64,000 nt of DNA from Rudaea sp. GTDB lineage: Bacteria > Pseudomonadota > Gammaproteobacteria > Xanthomonadales > Rhodanobacteraceae. A program made the translations under genes and the position numbers. Position 1 is the stretch's first letter, and each line of letters opens with the position of its first letter. Shown here piece after piece: positions 26,509 through 33,871 of the stretch. Under the pieces are notes generated by a model that did no database searches, had not been told where the DNA came from, and saw only the letters and a program-made list of their open reading frames with translations. The stretch is from positions 39,330 to 103,329 of the forward strand of contig JARLJU010000215.1 in NCBI GenBank assembly GCA_031291055.1, in the 5' to 3' direction.

Positions 26509-27064
26509 GTGTTTGCTCCTGTGCCGGCGTGCTCGCCAGCGCACGTTGCAGCAGGGTGCGGCCGCGCGCCAGACGCGACATCACCGTGCCGATCGGTACC
26601 TGCAGCACATCGGCGATTTCGCGGTACGACAAGTCCTCGATCTCGCGCAGTATCAGCGCTTCACGAAACTCAGCGGGCAGCGCGCGCAGGTGTTCGGCAA
26701 TCAACGCATTGCACTGCGCGCCATGCGCGCGATCCTCGACGTCGTTGTTGCCGGTTTGGTGCAACGCCGCCGTGGCGCTTGCGGCGTCGAGGCTGCGCAA
26801 CTGTGTCTCGCGCCGGCGCGAGGACAGCTTCGCCAGGCAGCAGTTGCGCACGATGGCCAGCCACCACGCACGTGCGTTGCCACCGGCGTACGTATGCGCG
26901 GAGCGCGCCGCACGCAGATAGGCGTCGTGCACGGCATCGGCGGCATCCTGCGGGTTGCCGAGCAGCCAGCGGCCGAGGTTGTAGGCCGCATCCAGATGCT
27001 GCTGCGCCAGCTCACTGACCCACGTGCTGGTCGTGCCCGGATTCATCGGCGACATGTCGAACAT
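26498..27064 (-). CDS. ECF-type RNA polymerase sigma factor
   Basis: The 188-residue factor has region 2 (LDAAYNLGRWLLGNPQDAAD, then AVHDAYLRAAR). Region 4 reads LPAEFREALILREIEDLSYR followed by EIADVLQVPIGTVMSRLARG. Helix-turn-helix residues follow the RpoE pattern closely. It lies between the cupredoxin gene (25 bases upstream) and its anti-sigma gene. The operon order is metallophosphoesterase, cupredoxin, sigma, anti-sigma. Confidence 0.94.
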   Translation of the reverse strand: MFDMSPMNPGTTSTWVSELAQQHLDAAYNLGRWLLGNPQDAADAVHDAYLRAARSAHTYAGGNARAWWLAIVRNCCLAKLSSRRRETQLRSLDAASATAALHQTGNNDVEDRAHGAQCNALIAEHLRALPAEFREALILREIEDLSYREIADVLQVPIGTVMSRLARGRTLLQRALASTPAQEQTHGL

Positions 27065-27089
27065 GTGCGCAGCGCTGGAAGGTGATGCG

Positions 27090-27407
27090 TCATTGGTGCA
27101 CGTGCACGATACCCGTCATGAACGGATGCAAGGTGCAAAAGTAGCTGAAATCACCCTCGCTGGCGAAGGTGTATTCGAAACGATCGTCCGTGTCCAAGGC
27201 TTTGGATGCGAAGCCCTTGTCGGCCGCCATGATCGTATGCGGTGTTTCGTCATGGTTGGTCCAGACAATTTTTGTGCCGGGCGTCACCGTGATCTCCTGT
27301 GGGGCGAAGGCGAATTTGTGGATTTCGATCGCACGCGTTTCGGCGGCGCCCGCGGTGATCGCGAACACCGTGAACAAGAAACCGGAAATGAGAGTAAAGG
27401 ATTTCAT
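27090..27407 (-). CDS. Periplasmic cupredoxin (plastocyanin/amicyanin-like)
   Basis: The 105-residue protein has a signal peptide (1-21) and a single cupredoxin domain. The type 1 copper ligands are all present: H57 in ETPHTIM, then C91, H94 and M97 in YFCTLHPFM. The small size and short ligand loop resemble amicyanin/pseudoazurin. It would be a small electron carrier. Position in a sigma-factor operon suggests an oxidative or metal-related role. It starts at 27407; the 7-residue upstream extension lacks a ribosome site. Confidence 0.92.
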   Translation of the reverse strand: MKSFTLISGFLFTVFAITAGAAETRAIEIHKFAFAPQEITVTPGTKIVWTNHDETPHTIMAADKGFASKALDTDDRFEYTFASEGDFSYFCTLHPFMTGIVHVHQ

Positions 27408-27424
27408 CGCGGGCCTGTGTCCAT

Positions 27425-28396
27425 TCACGCGTGGTCGATCGGGGTATCGATCGTGGCCAGTAGGTGACTGCCCGGCACGACATGAATCTGGCGGGAGCCG
27501 AGCAACTTGCCGAGTTCGCCGGCCGGCACCTTGAGCGGTCCGGGCTCACCGATGCCTTGCTGCCCGGGCGTGGGCAGCGGGTAAGCGAGCGACATGGCCG
27601 TGTGCAGGGCGATGTTGCCTTCGACCTTCTGCAGCACCTGATGGATGTGCCCGTTGAGCACGGTCACCGAACCGTACGGGCGCAGCAGCGCCAGCGCCTG
27701 CTCCGAATCGACCGTGCCCCAGCCCCACTGCGCATAGACCATCCACATCGGGATATGCGCCAGCACGATGATAGGCGTGCTGTGCGAAACGCCGGCGAGA
27801 TCCTTCTTCAGCCAGGCAATCTGTTCGTCGCCCAGTGAAGTCATCGTACCCATCTTGAAGTTGAGTACGTTGGACAGACCGATGAAGTGGGCGCCTCCCT
27901 GGTTGAAGCTGTACCACGCGCGGTTCTTGCCGTCGTGGTCGAACGCCTTGAGATAGCCGCTCAAGCCCTCGTCGAGCGCGTCGTGTTCGCCGGGGACCGT
28001 GTGCACGCGGTCGACGTGTATTTCCTTGAGCACCTCCGCCGCCTGGCCGAATTCCTCGGGTTTCGACAGATGACTGACATCGCCGGTGTGAACCACCAGA
28101 GCTGGCCGCTGCGTCAGCCCGTTGATGTCCGCGATCGCGCGGCGCAGGCTGCCGACGACGTCCGGGTTGGCGTCCTTGTGAAAACCGATATGCGTGTCGC
28201 TGATCTGGACGAAGCTGAAATCATGTCTGGACGGGGTCGTCAGCGTGCCGGAGTTGGTCACGCCGAGAGCCTTCGGGATGCCGCCCACGATGGTCCAGAC
28301 CACGGCGGCGCCGGTCCAGCCGGCAAGGCAGCTCAGCGCTTTGCGCCGGCCGGGATCGGACAGGGTAATGAGTTTGTCGTCGTCGCGCGTTGTCAT
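27425..28396 (-). CDS. Exported calcineurin-like metallophosphoesterase, putative Tat substrate
   Basis: The 323-residue protein has all five metallophosphoesterase motifs: SDTHIG, HTGDVSH, PGEHDAL (Glu in place of the Asn of GNHD), LAHIP and NGHIHQ. The N-terminus (GRRKALSCLAGWTGAAVVW) looks like a twin-arginine signal. It heads the operon with the cupredoxin and the sigma/anti-sigma pair. Replacement of Asn by Glu in motif III affects a metal or phosphate contact and is unusual; it may be a feature of this subfamily. Confidence 0.9.
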   Translation of the reverse strand: MTTRDDDKLITLSDPGRRKALSCLAGWTGAAVVWTIVGGIPKALGVTNSGTLTTPSRHDFSFVQISDTHIGFHKDANPDVVGSLRRAIADINGLTQRPALVVHTGDVSHLSKPEEFGQAAEVLKEIHVDRVHTVPGEHDALDEGLSGYLKAFDHDGKNRAWYSFNQGGAHFIGLSNVLNFKMGTMTSLGDEQIAWLKKDLAGVSHSTPIIVLAHIPMWMVYAQWGWGTVDSEQALALLRPYGSVTVLNGHIHQVLQKVEGNIALHTAMSLAYPLPTPGQQGIGEPGPLKVPAGELGKLLGSRQIHVVPGSHLLATIDTPIDHA

Positions 28397-28430
28397 GATC
28401 TGCTCCTGGGATGGGCCGTACACGGGTCAG

Positions 28431-28456
28431 GATCGACGAGGGCGCGGTTTTATTCC
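28431..28456 (-). promoter_or_regulatory. Candidate ECF promoter of the metallophosphoesterase-sigma operon
   Basis: On the minus strand, GGAAT (28456-28452) is followed after 16 bases by CGATC (28435-28431). This fits the usual ECF layout of GGAA at -35 and CG-rich -10. It lies about 35 bases upstream of the ATG at 28396. It would allow the sigma factor to drive its own operon. This is a pattern match only. Confidence 0.4.
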
Positions 28457-28533
28457 CGCCCCGAGGCTTCCCGCGACAAATACCGGCTCGCCTACTACAA
28501 TGCGCGCCCTGCCTTTGCGTCCGAATCTGTGCC

Positions 28534-29619
28534 ATGACCCAGAAGACGATTCTCAACGCCACTCATCGCGCGCTTGGCGCGAAGATGGTTGATTTCGGCG
28601 GCTGGGACATGCCGCTCAACTACGGTTCGCAGATCGAGGAACATCATGCGGTGCGCCGCGACGCCGGCATGTTCGATGTGTCGCACATGACCGTGGTCGA
28701 TCTGCACGGCCCGCGCACGCGGCAGTTCCTGCGGCATCTGTTCGCCAACAGCGTCGACAAGCTCAAGGTCCCGGGCAAGGCGCTGTATTCGTGCATGTTG
28801 AACGAACAGGGCGGCGTGATCGACGATCTGATCGTGTATTTCCTAGGCGAGGATTTCTTCCGCGTCGTGGTCAACGCCGCGACCCACGACAAGGATCTGG
28901 CCTGGATCGAAAAACAGGCGGCAGCATTTGGAGTCAAGGTTACCGAGCGCGCCGATCTGGCCATGATCGCGGTGCAGGGGCCGAATGCGCGCGCCAAGGT
29001 GCAGTCGCTGCTGAGTCCGGCGACGCGCGAGAAGGCGGCCCGGATCGGCAAGTTCGTCGCCGCCGAAGGCGACGGTCTGTTCATCGCGCGCACCGGCTAT
29101 ACCGGCGAAGACGGCTACGAAGTCATCGTGCCCGAGGCGCAGGCCGTGGATTTGTGGAACCGGCTGGTCGCGGCCGGCGTCGCGCCGGCCGGTCTCGGCG
29201 CCCGCGATACCCTGCGCCTGGAAGCCGGCATGAATCTGTACGGCCAGGACATGGACGAGACCATCACGCCCTGGGAAGCGGGTCTGGCGTGGACGGTCGT
29301 CCTGGACGAAGGCCGCGACTTCATCGGTCGTGCGGCGCTGGAAAAGCAGAAGCACGAGGGCATCGGGCGCAGCTTGGTCGGCCTGGTCATGGATGAAAAA
29401 GGCGTATTGCGCCATGGCCAGCGTGTCGTCACGGCGCACGGTGATGGCGAAATCCTGTCCGGCACGTTTTCGCCGACGCTGGGCAAGGCAATCGCGTTTG
29501 CGCGGTTGCCGGCCGCAGTTGCCGGCAATGCCGACGTGGATATCCGCGGCAAGCTCGTCCCGGTGCGTGTCGTCAAGTATCCGTTCGTGCGCGACGGCAA
29601 AGTCTGTGAAGGCGTTTGA
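28534..29619 (+). CDS. gcvT: Aminomethyltransferase, T protein of the glycine cleavage system
   Basis: The 361-residue protein matches GcvT over its full length. Features include [20 protein letters not shown] at the N-terminus, FDVSHM, and the folate-binding motif [11 protein letters not shown] near residue 188. [18 protein letters not shown] follows. It transfers the aminomethyl carbon from the lipoyl arm of GcvH to tetrahydrofolate. The start at 28534 begins the conserved [11 protein letters not shown]. It is followed by gcvH after 64 bases. No glycine riboswitch aptamer is visible in the short upstream region. Confidence 0.97.
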   Translation: MTQKTILNATHRALGAKMVDFGGWDMPLNYGSQIEEHHAVRRDAGMFDVSHMTVVDLHGPRTRQFLRHLFANSVDKLKVPGKALYSCMLNEQGGVIDDLIVYFLGEDFFRVVVNAATHDKDLAWIEKQAAAFGVKVTERADLAMIAVQGPNARAKVQSLLSPATREKAARIGKFVAAEGDGLFIARTGYTGEDGYEVIVPEAQAVDLWNRLVAAGVAPAGLGARDTLRLEAGMNLYGQDMDETITPWEAGLAWTVVLDEGRDFIGRAALEKQKHEGIGRSLVGLVMDEKGVLRHGQRVVTAHGDGEILSGTFSPTLGKAIAFARLPAAVAGNADVDIRGKLVPVRVVKYPFVRDGKVCEGV

Positions 29620-29622
29620 ACT

Positions 29623-29649
29623 TTGCTTGCGCCCGGCTCAGTGTAGAAT
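29623..29649 (+). promoter_or_regulatory. Candidate sigma-70 promoter upstream of gcvH
   Basis: TTGCTT (29623-29628) and TAGAAT (29644-29649) are separated by 15 bases, about 35 bases before the gcvH start. The -10 is good but the spacer is short. It could give gcvH transcription independent of gcvT. Confidence 0.35.
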
Positions 29650-29683
29650 TGTCCGGCGTGGATCGAATTCCTAGGAAACCACA

Positions 29684-30082
29684 ATGAACGAAATTCCCGG
29701 CGATCTGAAATTCATGAAGTCCCACGAATGGGCGCGGGTCGAAGACAACGGCACCGTCACCGTTGGCATTTCCGACCACGCCCAGGGCCTGCTCGGCGAC
29801 CTGGTCTACGTCGAACTGCCCAGCGTCGGCGATGATGTGCAGGCTGGCAACGCCTGTGCCGTCGTCGAATCGGTCAAGGCTGCGTCGGACGTCTATGCGC
29901 CGATCTCGGGCAAAGTGGTGGCGGTCAACAGTGCGCTGTCCGACAAGCCCGAGACGATCAACGAAGATGCCTATGGCGAAGGCTGGGTCTTCGTGGTCAA
30001 GCCGAGCAACCTGGCCGAGGAAATCGAAGAACTGCTCGATCCGGACGCCTACGCCGAGCTGATCGAGAGCGAAGAACACTGA
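29684..30082 (+). CDS. gcvH: Lipoyl carrier H protein of the glycine cleavage system
   Basis: The 132-residue protein has the lipoyl-lysine site [14 protein letters not shown] with K65, the typical N-terminal HEWARVE, and the C-terminal [12 protein letters not shown]. It shuttles the aminomethyl group among the P, T and L proteins. A terminator follows 37 bases after the stop. Confidence 0.98.
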   Translation: MNEIPGDLKFMKSHEWARVEDNGTVTVGISDHAQGLLGDLVYVELPSVGDDVQAGNACAVVESVKAASDVYAPISGKVVAVNSALSDKPETINEDAYGEGWVFVVKPSNLAEEIEELLDPDAYAELIESEEH

Positions 30083-30119
30083 TCGACTGATCGCGCGTCC
30101 TGCGGCGATCGCAAATTCG

Positions 30120-30149
30120 GGGCGCGCACGTTGCGCGCCCTTTGTCTTT
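30120..30149 (+). terminator. Rho-independent terminator after gcvH
   Basis: GGGCGCGC (30120-30127) and GCGCGCCC (30133-30140) form a perfect 8-bp stem with loop ACGTT, followed by TTTGTCTTT. It separates gcvTH from gcvPA, so gcvPA probably needs its own promoter or read-through. Confidence 0.85.
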
Positions 30150-30196
30150 CCAGGCCCTGATTCCAACCCACTGATCACCGACTCACGAGAACCACC

Positions 30197-31576
30197 ATGC
30201 CGTTCATTCCACATTCGGAAGCCGACGTCAGCGCCATGCTCAAGGCGATAGGCGTGCAGCGCATCGAGGATCTGTTCGACGAGATTCCCGCCGCGTTGAA
30301 AATCGATCAGCTTAGGCAAGTGCCGGCCGGTCTGAACGAGATGGAAGTGACGCGGCTGATGAAGCAACGCGCCGCGCAGGATGGCACGCCATTGAACTTC
30401 GCCGGCGCCGGCGCCTACGAACACCATATTCCAGCCGCGGTGTGGGCGATCGTCTCGCGCGGCGAGTTCTATTCCGCCTATACGCCGTATCAGGCCGAAG
30501 CCAGCCAGGGCACACTGCAACTGATCTACGAATATCAGACGATGATGACGCGGCTGACCGGCATGGATGTGTCGAATGCGTCGTTGTACGACGGCGCGAC
30601 GGCGCTGGCCGAAGCCGTGCTCATGGCCGAACGCTGCGCGAAGAAGGGGCCGCGCAGGATACTGATGCCCAGGACCGTGCATCCGGCCTACCGCAAGACC
30701 ATGCACACGATCGTCGATCTGCAGAATATAGAAGTGGTCGAAGTGGACTTCTGCCACGCCGGTGCCGACGCCGGTGGCATCGATCCAGCCTGGCTGGCCA
30801 GGCAGGATTTCGGCGCCTTCACTGCACTCGTGATTCCGCAGCCGAATTTCTTCGGCGTACTCGAAGACGTCGATGCGTTGACCGACTGGGCGCATTCAAA
30901 AGGTGCCCTGGTGATCGGCGTGGTCAACCCGTTGTCGCTCGCCGTGCTCAAGGCGCCGGGACAATGGGGTACGGCAGGTTCGGGCAAACAGGGCGCGGAC
31001 ATTGTCTGCGGCGATGGTCAGTCGTTCGGCGTGCCGCTGTCCTCGGGCGGACCATACTTCGGCATCCTTGCCTGCAAGCAGGAATTCGTGCGTCAGATGC
31101 CGGGGCGCATCGTCGGCCGCACGACCGATCTTGACGGCAAGCCCGGCTTTGCCCTGACCTTGCAGGCGCGCGAGCAACACATCCGCCGCGCCAAGGCGAC
31201 CTCGAACATCTGCACCAACCAGGGCCTGCTTGTCACCGCCGCGACGATTGCGATGGCGATGCTCGGCCCACAAGGCGTGAGTCGCGTTGCCAGCACGAGC
31301 ATGGCCAATACGCGCAAGTTGCGCGACCTGCTCGTCGCTGTACCGGGTGTCACGCCGCTGTTCGCGCGGACTTTCTTCCATGAAGTTGCGATAAACCTGC
31401 CGTGTGCCGCGCACGATGTCGTCGAACGACTCGCGCGCGACAACATCGTCGCCGGATTTGCGCTTGGCGAAGAATATCCGGAGTACGAAAACGCATTGCT
31501 CGTGTGCGCGACGGAAACAAAAAACGACGCCGATCTGGATCGGTTCGCAGATGCTCTCGCACGCGCTCTGGGGTGA
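30197..31576 (+). CDS. gcvPA: Glycine dehydrogenase (decarboxylating) subunit 1
   Basis: The 459-residue protein matches the N-terminal subunit of split P proteins: [19 protein letters not shown], the [11 protein letters not shown] loop and [18 protein letters not shown]. The pyridoxal-phosphate lysine sits on the other subunit, GcvPB, which is not encoded in this window. The normal partner gene would be about 480 codons and often follows directly. Here the next gene is metJ after 524 bases, so gcvPB must lie elsewhere. Confidence 0.95.
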   Translation: MPFIPHSEADVSAMLKAIGVQRIEDLFDEIPAALKIDQLRQVPAGLNEMEVTRLMKQRAAQDGTPLNFAGAGAYEHHIPAAVWAIVSRGEFYSAYTPYQAEASQGTLQLIYEYQTMMTRLTGMDVSNASLYDGATALAEAVLMAERCAKKGPRRILMPRTVHPAYRKTMHTIVDLQNIEVVEVDFCHAGADAGGIDPAWLARQDFGAFTALVIPQPNFFGVLEDVDALTDWAHSKGALVIGVVNPLSLAVLKAPGQWGTAGSGKQGADIVCGDGQSFGVPLSSGGPYFGILACKQEFVRQMPGRIVGRTTDLDGKPGFALTLQAREQHIRRAKATSNICTNQGLLVTAATIAMAMLGPQGVSRVASTSMANTRKLRDLLVAVPGVTPLFARTFFHEVAINLPCAAHDVVERLARDNIVAGFALGEEYPEYENALLVCATETKNDADLDRFADALARALG

Positions 31577-31613
31577 GCGAGGTCGCGATCGACGCGCTCG
31601 CACGTCGGTCGCG

Positions 31614-31633
31614 TTTGCGCAATTTTGCGCAAA
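31614..31633. repeat. 20-bp inverted repeat downstream of gcvPA
   Basis: TTTGCGCAA and TTGCGCAAA flank a two-base TT centre, a perfect 9-bp dyad. It lacks a following T-run, so it is more like an operator or recombination-site-like palindrome than a terminator. No binding protein can be assigned. Confidence 0.5.
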
Positions 31634-31898
31634 TCGCACATAAATCGCATCGTCCGGGCAGTTCGCGAAAACTTTTTTTTCGTCGGTATTGCGCCCCGAT
31701 AGCGGCGCCTCCGACGCGCGCGCGCGACAGTTGCGCGACTCCGGCAAGGCACGACAACTATTTCTGTCGCGGCTCAACGAATTTACACAAATGTGCAGAT
31801 GCTACTTATGCAACATCCTGCACAATATGGCTGCAGGCCGCATATTTGTTGGTGTTGCGGGTACGATCACTGATGCTGGAGCGCACGGAAGCGCGTTT

Positions 31899-31931
31899 TT
31901 GCGCTATCAGCGTCTAGACGTATGGACTTCC
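31899..31931 (+). promoter_or_regulatory. Candidate promoter overlapped by met-box-like octamers
   Basis: A -35 TTGCGC (31899-31904) and -10 TATGGA (31921-31926) have a 16-base spacer. Over it lie three adjacent octamers comparable to the MetJ consensus AGACGTCT. CAGCGTCT (31908-31915) matches 5 of 8, AGACGTAT (31916-31923) matches 7 of 8, and GGACTTCC (31924-31931) matches 5 of 8. Tandem boxes over a promoter are how MetJ represses in enterobacteria. It is about 170 bases before metJ, so autoregulation is plausible but unproven. Confidence 0.45.
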
Positions 31932-32038
31932 ATCTGCAATTTACGCGCGCGAGCCGGTGTTCATAGGCGGGCCGCCGCGGCGCTCGGCGTGGGCACCTGC
32001 GGCCGGCACAGGCGCCGGAACTCGAATGCATAAACATG

Positions 32039-32067
32039 TTGACAGCGAAACGTTCCGGTAATAATTT
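32039..32067 (+). promoter_or_regulatory. Candidate sigma-70 promoter directly upstream of metJ
   Basis: A consensus -35 TTGACA (32039-32044) and a -10 TAATTT (32062-32067) are separated by 17 bases. Transcription would begin near 32074, 27 bases before the metJ ATG. No strong Shine-Dalgarno sequence precedes that ATG. Confidence 0.5.
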
Positions 32068-32100
32068 TTTATCCCGGCGTAACAAGCGCGTAACGGATCC

Positions 32101-32457
32101 ATGACGGCTTCAAAGTTCATCAAGCCCTACATCGAGCACGGTCAGAAAGCTGAAGCCGTGAAAAAAGTGACGGTATCCATCCCGCTTCACGTCCTCAAAC
32201 ATCTCTCCGACGAACGCACACGCCGACAAGTGAACAATCTCAGGCATGCGACGAACAGCGACCTGCTGTGCGAAGCGTTCCTGCACGCTTTTACTGGGCA
32301 GCAACTACCAACTGACGAGGAGCTAAGACGCGATATGGCTATGAAGAAAGCTGCAAAAAAACCTGCTAAGAAAGCTGCGAAGAAAGCCACGGTGAAGAAG
32401 GCGGCGAAAGCCAAGGCCGTGAAGAAGACCGCACGCAAGACCGCAAAGAAGAAGTAA
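32101..32457 (+). CDS. metJ: MetJ methionine repressor fused to a histone-H1-like Lys/Ala tail
   Basis: Residues 1-78 of the 118 match MetJ. Strand [12 protein letters not shown] (21-32) carries the DNA-contacting lysine and threonine, and [16 protein letters not shown] (38-53) and [16 protein letters not shown] (55-70) form the two helices and the S-adenosylmethionine pocket. Enterobacterial MetJ ends with about 25 more residues (PEAAKEIMREMGINPE region). Here residues 79-118 are a basic tail of KKAAKK-type repeats with about 18 lysines, like bacterial H1/HCT proteins. MetJ represses methionine synthesis as a SAM-bound dimer; the tail should add non-specific DNA affinity. An internal ATG at 32335 behind GAGGAG could express the tail alone. 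No met gene is adjacent. Confidence 0.9.
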   Translation: MTASKFIKPYIEHGQKAEAVKKVTVSIPLHVLKHLSDERTRRQVNNLRHATNSDLLCEAFLHAFTGQQLPTDEELRRDMAMKKAAKKPAKKAAKKATVKKAAKAKAVKKTARKTAKKK

Positions 32458-32603
32458 GAACCACAATCTACTGACCAAGGGATTGGTCCATGCGTACCGG
32501 TCGAGGAGTTTTCGGCCGGTTTCGTTCGCGATGCAGCAAGTTGATTGAGCGTCATCGCGGCGGGCAACAAGTACATATACGATATCTTTACCAAGCCGAT
32601 TGA

Positions 32604-32634
32604 CTCTCCCTGTGATTGCCCAGCACAGGGAGAG
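32604..32634 (+). terminator. Strong hairpin downstream of metJ, probable terminator
   Basis: CTCTCCCTGTG (32604-32614) pairs perfectly with CACAGGGAGAG (32624-32634), an 11-bp stem followed by GCTTTA. The T-tract is poor, so it may be an RNA-stabilising hairpin rather than a rho-independent terminator. The rest of the 295-bp gap (32458-32752) has only a small GACCAA/TTGGTC hairpin near 32475. Confidence 0.5.
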
Positions 32635-32752
32635 GCTTTACCCCTCCGCTTCACGCTACCCCGCTCCGCTTTTTGCGCGTCGCCTGCCTGCGATGGAAAT
32701 CGAACTCGCGCTGGACTAGGATGGCGTCGCCAATCACCCTGGGGAGAGGGGA

Positions 32753-33763
32753 ATGCGGTTTCTCAAGCGACTGCTGCTGTTTCTCGCCGGCGTTGTCGTG
32801 CTGCTGGTGGCGATCGCATTTTTTCTTCCCAAAAGCGCGCACGTCGAGCGCTCGATCACGATAGAGCGGCCGAGCTCGCAGGTATTCGCTGTCCTCAACG
32901 GCTTCCGCCGCTTCAACGACTGGTCGCCCTGGTTCGATCTGGACCCACACGCCGCATATACTTTTTCCGGACCGGCAGTGGGCGTAGGTGCGAAACTCAG
33001 CTGGGTCGGCAACAAGGATGTCGGCAGCGGCAGCCAGGAAATCGTCGAGAGCAAGCCGGGCGAACTGGTCAAGACGGCGCTTGATTTCGGCGACATGGGC
33101 AAATCCACGGGAACGATCCATCTGACCTCCGCCGCGCTGGGCACGCAAGTCACCTGGGCCTTCGACACCGGATTCAACGGCAAACTCATCGAGCGCTATT
33201 TCGGCCTGATGATGGATTCGATGATCGGCAAGGATTACGACAAGGGCCTGATCAAGCTAAAGTCCCTGGTCGAAGGTTTGCCGGCCGCCGACATCACCGG
33301 CGTGCAGGGCGAGGAAGTCGCGCGCGCGGCGGGAAAGATATATTTTGTCGGCGCCAGCAGCGGTACCGATGCGGAATCGGCCAAGGCCGTGTTGACCGAG
33401 GCTTACGGCAAGATCGGCGGTTTCATCCGAGCCAACGGCATCGCCATGCAAGGCGCGCCGATGACGATCACCACCAGCTACGACGCGTCAGGCTGGAAAT
33501 TCGATGCGGCAGTGCCCGTGGATCGCAATGATGTCGTTCCCACCGGCGACATCCAGGCTGCCACGACCTATGCCGGCAAGGCCGTGCAGTTCCTGCACGT
33601 CGGGCCGTACGACAGGATCGGCGACACGACCCGGAAAGCCTACGCATGGTTGGCCGCGCAGGGTTACAAGCCCAGGGACCGCCTGATCGAGGAATACATC
33701 AGCGATCCGGGCAACACGCCGGCGGACCAGTTGCAGACGCGGCTGGTGGTTCCGGTGGAATGA
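32753..33763 (+). CDS. SRPBCC (START-like) protein with C-terminal GyrI-like domain
   Basis: The 336-residue product has an N-terminal membrane helix or signal anchor (about 7-25). An SRPBCC ligand-binding domain (about 30-165, with ERSITIERPSSQVFAVLNGF and WSPWFDLDP) is followed by a GyrI-like/AraC effector-binding domain (about 190-336, with LHVGPYDRIGDTTRKAYAWL). Both halves are small-molecule binding folds. The combination is common in proteobacteria and functionally uncharacterised. The start has a GGGGAGAGGGGA region upstream. Confidence 0.88.
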   Translation: MRFLKRLLLFLAGVVVLLVAIAFFLPKSAHVERSITIERPSSQVFAVLNGFRRFNDWSPWFDLDPHAAYTFSGPAVGVGAKLSWVGNKDVGSGSQEIVESKPGELVKTALDFGDMGKSTGTIHLTSAALGTQVTWAFDTGFNGKLIERYFGLMMDSMIGKDYDKGLIKLKSLVEGLPAADITGVQGEEVARAAGKIYFVGASSGTDAESAKAVLTEAYGKIGGFIRANGIAMQGAPMTITTSYDASGWKFDAAVPVDRNDVVPTGDIQAATTYAGKAVQFLHVGPYDRIGDTTRKAYAWLAAQGYKPRDRLIEEYISDPGNTPADQLQTRLVVPVE

Positions 33764-33871
33764 CGTTGACCGCGTTCTGCGCCGCTGGCGCGGAACGCAG
33801 TGTGATGCAGTCCCGGAAACGTTGCACCGAAGCTGCTAGCTTGCGCTTCGAACACGTCATGGAGCGTCGTC

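Larger units (their letters stand above)
31577..32100. other. 524-bp intergenic region between gcvPA and metJ, AT-richer than its surroundings
   Basis: No convincing gene is seen in either strand; open frames here have no ribosome site or recognisable product. It holds a 20-bp inverted repeat (31614-31633), an A/T tract ending in eight T residues (31673-31680), a promoter overlapped by met-box-like octamers (31899-31931), a GC-rich stretch able to fold (about 31960-32020) and a second promoter (32039-32067). Confidence 0.6.

Noticed and set aside
28397..28533. Search for a glycine riboswitch before gcvT
   Set aside because: The short gap has no tandem aptamer pattern; gcvT seems not to carry one.
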